From the NCBI RefSeq assembly GCF_013359725.1, contig NZ_JABFMW010000015.1, forward strand, positions 28,674-92,673: 64,000 bases of DNA, read 5' to 3'. A program made the translations under genes and the position numbers. Under the pieces are notes generated by a model. The model ran no database searches. It was not told the origin of the DNA and saw nothing but the letters and a program-made list of their open reading frames with translations. This document shows, piece after piece, positions 16,942 to 25,790 of this stretch (position 1 is the stretch's first letter; each line of letters starts with the position of its first letter). Source of the DNA: Pseudarthrobacter sp. C4D7. Lineage in GTDB: Bacteria > Actinomycetota > Actinomycetes > Actinomycetales > Micrococcaceae.

Positions 16942-17029
16942 CGGAAGGTAAGAGATTCGAACTCTTGGTACGGGGTTACCGCACACTGGTTTTCAAGACC
17001 AGCTCCTTCGGCCGCTCGGACAACCTTCC
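16942..17029 (-). tRNA. tRNA-Ser (anticodon TGA)
   Basis: The 88-nt cloverleaf has acceptor GGAAGGT with ACCTTCC, a long variable arm and a T arm with GTTCGAATC. The anticodon loop CTTGAAA gives TGA, which reads UCN codons. CCA is not encoded. Confidence 0.95.
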
Positions 17030-17137
17030 TCAGCTAGTAGTGTTTCATAGGCGCTTGCCTGCAACAAAACAGGCCCGCGGAAGTGCCCGGTGCACACTGG
17101 ATGCAACCAGGATTTATGTCAGGAACGGGAGAGGTCC

Positions 17138-18121
17138 ATGAAAGCCGTCTACATATCGGAACCGGGCGGCCCGGAAGTGCTGGAGGTCCGGGAGGTCGAT
17201 GCCCCCGTTCCCGGCCAGGGCGAAGTGCTGATCGACGTGGTGGCTGCCGGCCTGAACCGTGCCGATGTCCAGCAGCGCAAGGGGTTCTACCCGCCGCCGC
17301 CGGGCGCCTCCGAGGTGCCGGGGCTCGAGGTGTCAGGCCGTATTGCCGGATTCGGCCCCGGAGTCAGCAAGCCTTTCTCCCTGGGGGACAAGGTAGTGGC
17401 GCTGTTGGCGGGAGGCGGCTACGCCCAGCAGGTGGCTGTCCCGGCCGAGCAGGTGCTGCGCATTCCCGAGGGCGTCGACCTGGTCACGGCTGCGTCGCTG
17501 CCGGAAGTGGCGGCAACGGTCTATTCGAACCTCATCATGACGGCGCAGCTGCAGCCGGGCGAAACGGTCCTGATCCACGGGGCCACCGGCGGCATCGGCA
17601 CCATGGCCATCCAGTTGGCCAAGGCATTCGGTGCCAAGGTTGCCACCACGGCCGGAAGTGATGAGAAAGTCAGTACCGCCAAAGCCTTCCTCGGCGCGGA
17701 CATCGCCATCAACTACAAAGAGGAAAACTTTCCGGAGAGCCTTCGGCGGCAGAACGGCGGCAAGGGGGCCGATGTCATCCTGGACGTGGTGGGCGCAAAA
17801 TATCTCCCGCAGAACGTGGATGCCCTGGCCGAGTACGGCCGCCTGGTGGTGATCGGCCTGCAGGGCGGAACGAAGGGCGAGCTGGATTTAGGACTGCTTC
17901 TGAAGAAGCGCGCGGCCGTGGTGGCCACGGCCCTGCGGCCGCGGCCCGTGGCGGAAAAGGGGGCCATTATGACCGCCGTCCGCGACGCCGTATGGCCGCT
18001 GGTGGCCGATGGCAGGATCCGCCCGCTGGTTGCCAAGACGTTCCCCCTGGACCAGGTCGGGGCGGCCCACCGCTACTTCGACAGCGGAGACCACGTGGGC
18101 AAGGTCCTGCTGGTGATGTAG
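17138..18121 (+). CDS. NAD(P)H-quinone oxidoreductase, zinc-independent MDR family (PIG3-like)
   Basis: This 327-residue protein has an N-terminal GroES-like domain (MKAVYISEPGGPEVLEVREV, GLNRADVQQRKGFYPPP) and a Rossmann domain with ETVLIHGATGGIGTMAIQLAK. The zinc-binding Cys/His set of alcohol dehydrogenases is absent. The NRADxxQRxGxYPPPxG motif is characteristic of the PIG3/quinone oxidoreductase branch, which reduces quinones with NAD(P)H. GGGAGAGG lies just before the ATG as a ribosome binding site. It is followed by the padR operon, 123 bp downstream in the same direction; a shared function is not evident. Confidence 0.88.
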   Translation: MKAVYISEPGGPEVLEVREVDAPVPGQGEVLIDVVAAGLNRADVQQRKGFYPPPPGASEVPGLEVSGRIAGFGPGVSKPFSLGDKVVALLAGGGYAQQVAVPAEQVLRIPEGVDLVTAASLPEVAATVYSNLIMTAQLQPGETVLIHGATGGIGTMAIQLAKAFGAKVATTAGSDEKVSTAKAFLGADIAINYKEENFPESLRRQNGGKGADVILDVVGAKYLPQNVDALAEYGRLVVIGLQGGTKGELDLGLLLKKRAAVVATALRPRPVAEKGAIMTAVRDAVWPLVADGRIRPLVAKTFPLDQVGAAHRYFDSGDHVGKVLLVM

Positions 18122-18134
18122 CAACCAGCACTGC

Positions 18135-18224
18135 ATACCCGGTATTGCGCTAGGCCCCGGGGTCGGTCTACTCTGGCTATACGCGGTATGCACGGGTCTT
18201 GGGGGCCTGTGCATACCGGCAATG
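18135..18224 (+). promoter_or_regulatory. Three GCATACC/GGTATGC-type boxes before padR
   Basis: ATACC-C-GGTAT (18135-18145) is a perfect palindrome. ATAC-GC-GGTATGCA (18179-18192) and GCATACCGGCAATG (18211-18224) are related copies. They share the half-sites GCATACC and GGTAT, all within 110 bp of the padR start, and probably mark autoregulation by PadR (inference). Confidence 0.55.
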
Positions 18225-18244
18225 ACTAAGCCCGGGGGAGCATC

Positions 18245-18850
18245 ATGTCAATACGCCACAGCCTCCTCGCCCTGCTGCAGGACCAGCCGCGTTACGGCTA
18301 CCAGCTTCGGGTCGAGTTCGAGAACCGCACCGGAGCCACCTGGCCCCTGAACATCGGGCAGGTGTACACCACCCTGGACCGCCTTGAACGCGATGCCCTT
18401 GTTGCCAAGGAAGGCGACGACGGCGAGGGTCACGTGGTGTACAGCATCACCGCTGCCGGCAAAGCGGAGGTGCGGAGCTGGTTTGCCGCCCCCGTGGAAC
18501 GGAACAACCCGCCGCGCAACGAGCTCGCCATCAAGTTGGCGCTCGCCGTCACCCTGCCCGGCGTAGACGTCCAGGCCATCATCCAGGCCCAACGGGTGGC
18601 ATCCATCAGGGCCCTGCAGGACTACACCAAAGCCCGGCGTGACACGGCAGCGAACCAGCGGGCCACGGATACCGCCTGGCTCCTGGTACTGGACTCGCTG
18701 ATCTTCCAGACCGAAGCGGAAGTCCGCTGGCTGGACCTCTGTGAGGCCAGGATGGTCCAGCAGGCGCAGGCAGCCGCCGCGGGGTCCGCACGGAAGACGT
18801 CCAACGGGGTCACGGAAGACGCCCCGCTCAACGCGGACAGCCGCCGGTGA
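18245..18850 (+). CDS. PadR-family transcriptional regulator
   Basis: This 201-residue protein has an N-terminal winged helix of the PadR type (IRHSLLALLQDQPRYGYQL, IGQVYTTLDRLERDALV, YSITAAGKAEVRSWF) and a C-terminal helical dimerisation domain. It heads an operon with an ABC ATPase and a permease; the stop TGA overlaps the GTG of the ATPase gene (GTGA), which indicates translational coupling. PadR proteins next to such transporters usually repress them until an antimicrobial or similar ligand binds (family knowledge). Repeated boxes upstream are the likely operators. Confidence 0.9.
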   Translation: MSIRHSLLALLQDQPRYGYQLRVEFENRTGATWPLNIGQVYTTLDRLERDALVAKEGDDGEGHVVYSITAAGKAEVRSWFAAPVERNNPPRNELAIKLALAVTLPGVDVQAIIQAQRVASIRALQDYTKARRDTAANQRATDTAWLLVLDSLIFQTEAEVRWLDLCEARMVQQAQAAAAGSARKTSNGVTEDAPLNADSRR

Positions 18851-19584
18851 GCGTGCAGGGGCCGCAGCAGGTCCTGGAACTTGCCCAGGTTGGCCGGACC
18901 TTCGGGGAAGGTGCGACGGCGGTCGCGGCCCTCCGCGGCGTGGACCTCACCATCTGCGCGGGGGAGTTCGTCGCAGTGATGGGCCCGTCGGGCTCAGGAA
19001 AGTCCTCGCTGCTCGCCGTCGCCGGCGGACTGGACCGGCCGACGTCGGGCGCTGTCTTTGTCGAATCCACGCCCCTGGCCGGCCTGGGCCTGAATGAACT
19101 GGCCCGCCTGCGCCGCCGCGCCATCGGCTACGTGTTCCAGGACTTCAACCTGGTTCCCACGCTGACGGCCGCCGAAAACGTGGCGCTGCCGCTGGAATTG
19201 GACGGGACATCAGCCAGGAAGGCCCACCGGCAGGCCGCCGACGCGCTCCGGCAGGTGGGCATCCCGGAGCTCGCGGACCGGTTCATGGACCAGATGTCCG
19301 GCGGCCAGCAGCAACGGGTGGCCATCGCCCGCGCCATCGTGGGCCAGCGCCGCCTGATCCTGGCCGACGAACCGACCGGTGCGCTGGATTCGACAACGGG
19401 CCAGGGGGTCATGGAGGTGCTGCGCGCCAGGGCCGACGCCGGAGCCGCCGTCATGCTCGTCACGCACGAAGCCAGGCACGCCGCCTGGGCGGACCGGGTG
19501 GTCTTCCTGCGCGACGGCCGCATCATCGACCAGGCCGCAGCCATGCACGACCCCACCATGCTCCTGACGCAGGCCGGACTCTGA
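18847..19584 (+). CDS. ABC transporter ATP-binding protein, MacB/LolD-like
   Basis: This 245-residue ATPase has Walker A GPSGSGKS (46-53), the Q-loop in YVFQDFN, signature MSGGQQQRVAIARA and Walker B LILADEPTGALD, followed by the H-loop in VTHEARHAAW. It belongs to the group that works with FtsX-type permeases in lipoprotein release or antimicrobial-peptide export. The GTG start overlaps the padR stop, and the TGA overlaps the permease ATG (ATGA), so the three genes form one coupled operon. Confidence 0.93.
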   Translation: MSVQGPQQVLELAQVGRTFGEGATAVAALRGVDLTICAGEFVAVMGPSGSGKSSLLAVAGGLDRPTSGAVFVESTPLAGLGLNELARLRRRAIGYVFQDFNLVPTLTAAENVALPLELDGTSARKAHRQAADALRQVGIPELADRFMDQMSGGQQQRVAIARAIVGQRRLILADEPTGALDSTTGQGVMEVLRARADAGAAVMLVTHEARHAAWADRVVFLRDGRIIDQAAAMHDPTMLLTQAGL

Positions 19585-22439
19585 TGCCGCTTGACCTCGC
19601 TCCCGCGACGAAGGGCCGCGGGAGCGGCCGCCGGGTTGCCCTGCGCCTGGCCCGGCGGGACATTGCCCGCCACAAGGGACGTTCACTCCTGATCATCCTG
19701 CTGATCATGCTGCCGGTGGCGGGCATGACCAGCGCCGCCACCCTCTACCAGAGCTCGCACCGCACGCCCGGTGAGCTTGTCAGGTACGAACTGGGCAACA
19801 CCCAGGCCAGGCTCAGCGTCCTGCCGGTCCCCAGCGCAGAATCCCTCCAGGACCCGCTCAACGACGGCATCGTCGCCTCCAGTTCCGGGCGCTATGATCC
19901 GGATTTCCAGCGAACGGACCCCCTCGAGGCCATTCCGGCCGGCTACGAGGTCCTCCCGCAACGGACGCTTACCCTGACTACCGGGGTGGGGGAGGCCCTC
20001 GTCTCATTGCAGGGCCGCGAGGTGGACGCGCTCAATCCGGCCTTCGACGGCAAATACAGCCTGCTGGCCGGCCGTGCACCGCGCGACCGGTCCGAGGTGC
20101 TCGCCTCGCCCGGGCTGATGACGCGGTTCCACCTCGCCTTCGGCCAGGAATTTACGACGTCGGCAGGAACCTTCGTCCCGGTGGGCACCGTCCGTGACGC
20201 CTCCGCCGCGGACAGCAACAGCATCCTGTACCTTCAGGCCGGCCAGCCGACCGACAGCCTGGCACCGGGCCCCCCGACCCGGCAGTCCGTGTCCTACTAC
20301 CTGGTGGGCCCCGAACCATTTACCTGGGAGCAGATCAGGGACGCCAACAGCAAAGGCATCGGCGTGCTCTCCCGCAGTGTGGTGCTGGGCCCACCCCCGC
20401 CGGGGGAGCGTGTGGTCCCGGGTGACCGGCAGGACGGCAATTCCTCCGCGCTGGTGACCGTCTACGCCACTTTCGGCCTGGTGGGTGCGTTGGCACTGCT
20501 GGAGGTGGGCCTGCTTGCCGGTGCCGCCTTCGCTGTCGGCGCCAAGCGCCAGGTCCGTGAGCTGGCATTGCTGGCATCCTCCGGAGCGGACACTTCCACC
20601 ATCGGAGCCGTCGTCACTGCCGGGGGACTGTGGCTTGGCAGCCTGGCCGTGGCCGCCGGCGCAGCGGTGGGGCTGGGAGCCGCCGCCGCCGTCGTCCACG
20701 TGGTCCGTACCACCGGTTCCGTCCGGCTGGCCGGACTGCACCCTTACCTGCTCCTCACCGCCGTGGCCATGGCCATGGGCTTGGGAGCCTGCATGCTCGC
20801 AGCACTGGTCCCGGCGCGCCAGGTGTCGCGGCAGGCGGTGCTGGGGGCAATTAAATCCGGCCGGGCTCCGGCACCGAGGGGACGGCGGATCACCGTGGCC
20901 GGCGCCGTCACCCTGGCACTTGCCGGCGGATTGCTGGCAGCGGGCCGGCTTGTCAGCGGTTCCACGACCGATCCCGACCAAAGGGCGGAGCAGCTGCCCG
21001 TGGTGGCCACCCTGCTGATCGCAGGGGCGGTGGCTGCTGTTGTGGCCCTGGTAATGCTGACTGGCTGGATGATCGTCCGGCTGACTTCCAGGACGCACTG
21101 GCTGTCCCTCTCCCTGCGCATGGCTGCGCGCGACTCGGCCCGGAACCGCGGCCGGAGCGTGCCCGCCGTGGCCGCGGTCCTCGCCGCCGCCACCCTGGCC
21201 AGTGCCGCCCTGGTACTGTCCGCCAGCCAACAGGCCGGTCTGCGGGACTCGCATTACTGGGGTGCGCTGGAGAACCAGGCGTACCTGCCGCTGGCGGTGG
21301 ACCGGCCGGCGTCGGACGACGGCGCCGGGCCACCGCCAGCACAGGTGGACGCGGCGGTGCTCTCCGCTGCCGTCTCCGATGCCATCGGAACCGTTGAGGG
21401 GACCCATGTGCTGATGGCCCCCCAAGGCCTGCGCACCTGCACGGACGGGCCGGTGGACCTGGCACTGCCGGCCCGGACCGAAACCGCCAACTGCATCGCC
21501 TACTCGCTGGCCACGCCCGAATCCAACCAGTGCCCGCGGACACCACAGGGACGGATGACTGATCCCGGAGACTGGCGCTGCCGGGGTTCCCTGGTCGGCG
21601 AACAACCCTCGGACCGGGCCATCCTGGTGGGCGGAGCTGACGACATCCGGGCGGTGCTGGGACAGGACCCCACCGCAGAAGCGCTGGCTGTGCTGGACGC
21701 CGGCGGCATGGTGGTGACCAACCCTGTGTTCGTCACCGGCGGAAAGGTCCTGGTGCAGGCGCAGGATGTCCGGACGCAGGTGCCGCCGGCGTCCGGGCAG
21801 GCTTCCGCGCACCAGACGGTCAGGACTGACTCCCTCGCGGCGGCAGTGCTCGAACCCGTTGTTCCCGTCCCCTACTACGGGGTTGTCTCACCGGAAACCG
21901 CCGCACGCCTGGAGTTCCACGAAGAGCCTGCCGGGCTGCTGGTTCAACTGGCGGCGTATCCGTCGGAGGCAGAAGCAGACGCTGCCACCGCGGCGGCGGC
22001 TGCCGTCTACGGGCTGCCCGGCACCCCGTTCCAGGCCGAGCCGGGCATTTCCCGGGGCAGCCAGTGGATGACGTGGTCCATTGTCGCCGTAGCGGCGCTC
22101 ATTACGTTCAGCGCAGCCGGCATTACCACGGGCCTGTCCCTGGCCGACGCCCGGACCGACCATGCCACGCTTGCCGGGGTGGGCGCCCCGCCCCGGCTGC
22201 GCAAGGCCCTGGCAGGCGCCCAGGCCCTTTTCACCAGCGGCGTGGGTACCACGCTGGGGGTGCTGGCAGGGGTGGTGCCCGCCGTCCTGCTTGTCCTGGC
22301 CACGGACATGCGTTCAGCCGTGGATGTTCCGTGGCTGCACCTCCTTGCCCTCGTCATGGCCGTCCCGGTGACCGGCGCGGTGCTTGCCTGGACCTTCACC
22401 CCGTCCGGCCTGCCCCTGTCACGCCGCGGCCTGGCGTAG
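19584..22439 (+). CDS. FtsX-family ABC transporter permease
   Basis: This 951-residue membrane protein has one transmembrane segment near residue 35 (GRSLLIILLIMLPVAGMTSA), a large outer domain of about 230 residues, a cluster of helices from about 290 to 510, a second outer domain at about 540-820 and three final helices (about 830-935). This double-FtsX layout is known for bacitracin or peptide-exporting permeases and for unassigned actinobacterial exporters. The partner is the ATPase encoded immediately upstream. The exported molecule is unknown. The ATG start overlaps the ATPase stop codon. Confidence 0.88.
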   Translation: MPLDLAPATKGRGSGRRVALRLARRDIARHKGRSLLIILLIMLPVAGMTSAATLYQSSHRTPGELVRYELGNTQARLSVLPVPSAESLQDPLNDGIVASSSGRYDPDFQRTDPLEAIPAGYEVLPQRTLTLTTGVGEALVSLQGREVDALNPAFDGKYSLLAGRAPRDRSEVLASPGLMTRFHLAFGQEFTTSAGTFVPVGTVRDASAADSNSILYLQAGQPTDSLAPGPPTRQSVSYYLVGPEPFTWEQIRDANSKGIGVLSRSVVLGPPPPGERVVPGDRQDGNSSALVTVYATFGLVGALALLEVGLLAGAAFAVGAKRQVRELALLASSGADTSTIGAVVTAGGLWLGSLAVAAGAAVGLGAAAAVVHVVRTTGSVRLAGLHPYLLLTAVAMAMGLGACMLAALVPARQVSRQAVLGAIKSGRAPAPRGRRITVAGAVTLALAGGLLAAGRLVSGSTTDPDQRAEQLPVVATLLIAGAVAAVVALVMLTGWMIVRLTSRTHWLSLSLRMAARDSARNRGRSVPAVAAVLAAATLASAALVLSASQQAGLRDSHYWGALENQAYLPLAVDRPASDDGAGPPPAQVDAAVLSAAVSDAIGTVEGTHVLMAPQGLRTCTDGPVDLALPARTETANCIAYSLATPESNQCPRTPQGRMTDPGDWRCRGSLVGEQPSDRAILVGGADDIRAVLGQDPTAEALAVLDAGGMVVTNPVFVTGGKVLVQAQDVRTQVPPASGQASAHQTVRTDSLAAAVLEPVVPVPYYGVVSPETAARLEFHEEPAGLLVQLAAYPSEAEADAATAAAAAVYGLPGTPFQAEPGISRGSQWMTWSIVAVAALITFSAAGITTGLSLADARTDHATLAGVGAPPRLRKALAGAQALFTSGVGTTLGVLAGVVPAVLLVLATDMRSAVDVPWLHLLALVMAVPVTGAVLAWTFTPSGLPLSRRGLA

Positions 22440-22585
22440 CAGCACTGCGTCTTCTCCTCGTTCGTCGCCGCGTCCCCGCCGCTCAGCGCACGGGCCGGCG
22501 CCGCACCGCCGTCGGCCGCTAAAGCGCACCCCGTCGTTGGTAGGGTGCCCCATAGGAAAAGTGGGAAAACTCTCAAGGAGGAGAC

Positions 22586-24883
22586 ATGGCCGGAGTACCT
22601 GACCAACGGAAGAACGGACCACGGGCGGAGGGCGGACTGGCCACGGACCCGGATCTTCCCCCGCCCGCCGTCGACGAGGCCCGGCTCGAAGCCGAGGACC
22701 GGAAATGGACTCCGGCAAAGATCGCGCTCTGGGCCGCGATTGCCCTGCTGGGCGGCGTTGCCTGGGTCATGCTGGCCATCGTCCGCGGCGAGACCGTCAA
22801 CGCCATCTGGTTCGTGTTCGCCTCCGTGTGCACCTACCTGATCGGGTACCGCTTCTACTCCAAGGTGATCGAACGCTACATCACCAAGCCTGATGACCGC
22901 CGCGCCACCCCGGCCGAGTACAAGGCCGACGGCAAGGACTATGTCCGCACTGACCGGAACGTGCTGTTCGGGCACCACTTCGCCGCCATCGCCGGCGCCG
23001 GACCGCTGGTAGGGCCGGTCATCGCCGCCCAGATGGGCTACCTTCCCGGCACCATCTGGATCATCGTCGGCGTTGTCTTCGCAGGCGCTGTCCAGGACTA
23101 CCTGGTGATGTTCTTTTCCATGCGCCGCGGCGGCCGTTCGCTCGGCCAGATGGCCCGTGAAGAACTCGGCGTCATCGGCGGCACGGCGGCACTGATTGCC
23201 ACCCTGCTCATCATGGTGATCATCGTGGCCATCCTGGCGCTCGTCGTCGTCAATGCCCTGGGTGAAAGCCCGTGGGGCGTGTTCTCTGTGGGCATGACCA
23301 TCCCCATCGCCCTCTTCATGGGCGTGTACCTCCGTTACCTGCGGCCCGGCAAGGTCATGGAAGTCTCCATCATCGGCTTCGTCCTGCTGATGGCCGCCAT
23401 CATCGGCGGCGGCCTGGTAGCCCAGACCGAATGGGGCGCCACCGTCTTCCACCTGGACAAGGTGACCATCGCCTGGGGCCTGATCGTCTACGGCTTCGTC
23501 GCCGCCATCCTGCCCGTGTGGCTGCTCCTCGCACCGCGTGACTACCTCTCCACCTTCATGAAGATCGGTGTGATCGTGATGCTGGCACTGGCCATCATCG
23601 TGGTCCGGCCCGAAGTCACCGTTCCGGCATTCAGCGAATTCGCCAGCCGGGAAAACGGGCCCGTGTTCTCCGGCGCCCTGTTCCCCTTCCTGTTCGTCAC
23701 CATCGCCTGCGGCGCGCTCTCCGGCTTCCACGCCCTGATCTCGTCCGGCACCACCCCCAAACTGGTGGAGAAGGAACGGCAGACCCGGTACATCGGCTAC
23801 GGCGGCATGCTCATGGAGTCCTTCGTGGCCATCATGGCCCTGGTGGCCGCCATCTCGATCGACCGCGGACTCTACTTCGCCATGAACGCCCCCGCGGCCC
23901 TCACCGGCGGCACCGTTGAAACCGCAGCCACCTGGGTCAACAGCCTGGGCTTGGCCGGGGTGAACATCAGCCCGGACCTGCTCTCCGAAACGGCCCGGAA
24001 CGTGGGCGAGCAAAGCATCGTCTCCCGGACCGGCGGCGCCCCCACCCTGGCCGTGGGCCTGGCGCACATCATGCACCAGTTTGTCGGCGGGACCGCCCTC
24101 ATGGGCTTCTGGTACCACTTCGCCATCATGTTCGAGGCGCTCTTCATCCTCACCGCAGTGGACGCCGGCACCCGTGTTGCCCGCTTCATGCTGCAGGACT
24201 CGATCGGCAACTTCGTTCCGAAGTTCAAGGAAGCCTCCTGGCGCCCCGGTGCGTGGCTCTGCACCGCCATCATGGTGGCGGCCTGGGGAGCTGTGCTCCT
24301 GATGGGTGTCACCGACCCGTTGGGCGGCATCAACACCCTGTTCCCGCTGTTCGGCATCGCCAACCAGCTGCTGGCTGCCATTGCCCTGGCGGTGTGCCTG
24401 GCCATTGTGGCCAAGCGCGGCACCTTCAAGTACCTCTGGATCGTCGCCCTTCCGCTGGCCTTCGCCGCCGTGGTCACCATCACCGCGAGCTACCAGAAGA
24501 TCTTCTCCTCCACGCCCGCTGTGGGCTACTTCGCCAACAACGCTGCCTTCAGCAAGGCGCTGGCCGACGGCAAGACGGAATTCGGGACCGCGAAATCGGT
24601 CGCAGCGATGGAAGCCGTGGTCCGTAACACCGCCATCCAGGGCTGGCTGTCCGTGATCTTCGTGGTGCTCAGCATCATCGTGATTGCGACGGCGCTGATC
24701 GCCACGGCCAAGGCGTTCCGTGACCGGTCGGCAGGGGTGGCCATCACCGACAACGAGGATCCGGCTGTTCCGTCGCGCGTCTTCGCCCCGGCAGGGCTGG
24801 TGCCCACGACCGCCGAGCGCGAACTGGCTGCCGAGTGGGGGAAGGTGCCCGCGGACGCCCGCCTGGAACGGACCGGGCACTGA
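22586..24883 (+). CDS. cstA: Carbon starvation protein CstA (pyruvate/peptide transporter)
   Basis: This 765-residue protein is rich in membrane helices (about 18). The CstA core is recognised from RTDRNVLFGHHFAAIAGAGP and GPVIAAQMGYLPGTIWI, and later HALISSGTTPKLVEKE. CstA proteins import pyruvate or small peptides under carbon limitation (E. coli CstA and BtsT). The ATG at 22586 follows a strong AAGGAGGAG ribosome binding site. The stop overlaps the ATG of ybdD. TAGGGT at about 22541 could be the -10 of this operon (weak). Confidence 0.95.
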   Translation: MAGVPDQRKNGPRAEGGLATDPDLPPPAVDEARLEAEDRKWTPAKIALWAAIALLGGVAWVMLAIVRGETVNAIWFVFASVCTYLIGYRFYSKVIERYITKPDDRRATPAEYKADGKDYVRTDRNVLFGHHFAAIAGAGPLVGPVIAAQMGYLPGTIWIIVGVVFAGAVQDYLVMFFSMRRGGRSLGQMAREELGVIGGTAALIATLLIMVIIVAILALVVVNALGESPWGVFSVGMTIPIALFMGVYLRYLRPGKVMEVSIIGFVLLMAAIIGGGLVAQTEWGATVFHLDKVTIAWGLIVYGFVAAILPVWLLLAPRDYLSTFMKIGVIVMLALAIIVVRPEVTVPAFSEFASRENGPVFSGALFPFLFVTIACGALSGFHALISSGTTPKLVEKERQTRYIGYGGMLMESFVAIMALVAAISIDRGLYFAMNAPAALTGGTVETAATWVNSLGLAGVNISPDLLSETARNVGEQSIVSRTGGAPTLAVGLAHIMHQFVGGTALMGFWYHFAIMFEALFILTAVDAGTRVARFMLQDSIGNFVPKFKEASWRPGAWLCTAIMVAAWGAVLLMGVTDPLGGINTLFPLFGIANQLLAAIALAVCLAIVAKRGTFKYLWIVALPLAFAAVVTITASYQKIFSSTPAVGYFANNAAFSKALADGKTEFGTAKSVAAMEAVVRNTAIQGWLSVIFVVLSIIVIATALIATAKAFRDRSAGVAITDNEDPAVPSRVFAPAGLVPTTAERELAAEWGKVPADARLERTGH

Positions 24884-25086
24884 TGGGCGCCGGCATCGCC
24901 CTGGTTGCCAATGGGTTCCGCGGGTTCGCCCGCTACCTGGGCGGCGTGATGGGCGCGGACGCCTACGCCAAGTACCTGGAACACCACCAGGCGGCCGGGC
25001 ACGCGGAAGAACCCCTGACGGAGCGGGAGTTCTGGCGGGACCGTACTGACCGCCAGGACGCCAACCCGCAGGGCCGGTGCTGCTGA
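24883..25086 (+). CDS. ybdD: YbdD/YjiX-family protein
   Basis: This is a 67-residue partner of CstA. The C-terminal half is conserved in the family: GADAYAKYLEHHQAAGHAEEPLTEREFWRDR and a final RCC, like the ARCC end of E. coli YbdD. The Cys-Cys end is conserved in the family but its function is not settled. The ATG overlaps the cstA stop (ATGA), so translation is coupled. It is too small to be an enzyme on its own and is likely needed for CstA transport (family knowledge). Confidence 0.9.
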   Translation: MGAGIALVANGFRGFARYLGGVMGADAYAKYLEHHQAAGHAEEPLTEREFWRDRTDRQDANPQGRCC

Positions 25087-25105
25087 TTGAGCCCGCAGCG
25101 GACAA

Positions 25106-25136
25106 GCCGGCCCCCGGGGCATCCCCGGGGGCCGGC
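25106..25136 (+). terminator. Hairpin after cstA-ybdD
   Basis: Perfect 14-bp GC-only arms flank a 3-base loop. There is no T run, so termination may be inefficient or Rho-assisted. Confidence 0.65.
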
Positions 25137-25163
25137 ACCTGTGGGCCGTGAGAGTATGAACGC

Positions 25164-25790
25164 ATGAGCGATCCCAATGACACTCAGGCAGCTGAGGACC
25201 TCCCCGTAGAAGGCACCCCCGTTGACGACAACGAGGCTCCTGTCCAGGCCCCGGCCGACGGAGACGGCAGGCCGCGGGGCAGCAGTTTGCAGGACCTGGT
25301 GGATGAGCCCGCCAAGGTCATGCGGATCGGCACCATGATCCGGCAGCTCCTTGAAGAGGTGAAGTCCGCGCCGCTGGACGATGCCGCCCGGGGCCGGCTC
25401 GCCGCCATCCACGCACGCTCCATCAAGGAGCTTGAGGACGGGCTGGCGCCGGAGCTGGTGGCGGAGCTGGAGAGGATCAGCCTGCCTTTCTCCAATGAGG
25501 CCACCCCCTCCGATGCCGAGCTCCGGATTGCCCAGGCCCAGCTGGTGGGCTGGCTTGAAGGCTTGTTCCACGGGATCCAGACAGCCATAGCAGCCCAGAA
25601 CGCGGCCAGGGAGCACGCGGCGGCACAGCTGCAGCTGCGTCAGCTGCCGCCAGGCACCATGATTGCCCCCGGCGTCGTCATCGGTGAAAACGGCGAGCCC
25701 CAGCGTGCTCCGGCCGCCGCCCGTCCGGGGCAGCAGGCCCGCCCCGGCCAGCGTGAGGACCCGGACCACGGTCCGGGCCAGTACCTTTAG
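25164..25790 (+). CDS. bpa: Bacterial proteasome activator (Bpa/PafE)
   Basis: The 208-residue protein has the conserved Bpa core: VDEPAKVMRIGTMIRQLLEE, RGRLAAIHARSIKELEDGLAPE and DAELRIAQAQLVGWLEGLFHG. It ends in GQYL, the C-terminal motif by which Bpa docks into the 20S proteasome. Bpa forms a dodecameric ring that opens the proteasome gate without ATP and feeds it unfolded proteins. The N-terminal 40 residues are acidic and disordered. prcBA is not in this window. The -10-like GAGTAT lies 6 bases before the ATG. Confidence 0.93.
   Translation: MSDPNDTQAAEDLPVEGTPVDDNEAPVQAPADGDGRPRGSSLQDLVDEPAKVMRIGTMIRQLLEEVKSAPLDDAARGRLAAIHARSIKELEDGLAPELVAELERISLPFSNEATPSDAELRIAQAQLVGWLEGLFHGIQTAIAAQNAAREHAAAQLQLRQLPPGTMIAPGVVIGENGEPQRAPAAARPGQQARPGQREDPDHGPGQYL

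Noticed and set aside
25078..25086. Selenocysteine or other recoding at the YbdD end
   Set aside because: The final codons are ordinary TGC TGC TGA, with no downstream recoding structure seen.
22007..25183. 1058-residue antisense frame over the FtsX permease and cstA
   Set aside because: It is His/Asp/Gly-rich with no domain, antisense to well-supported cstA. It is a shadow of GC-skewed codons.
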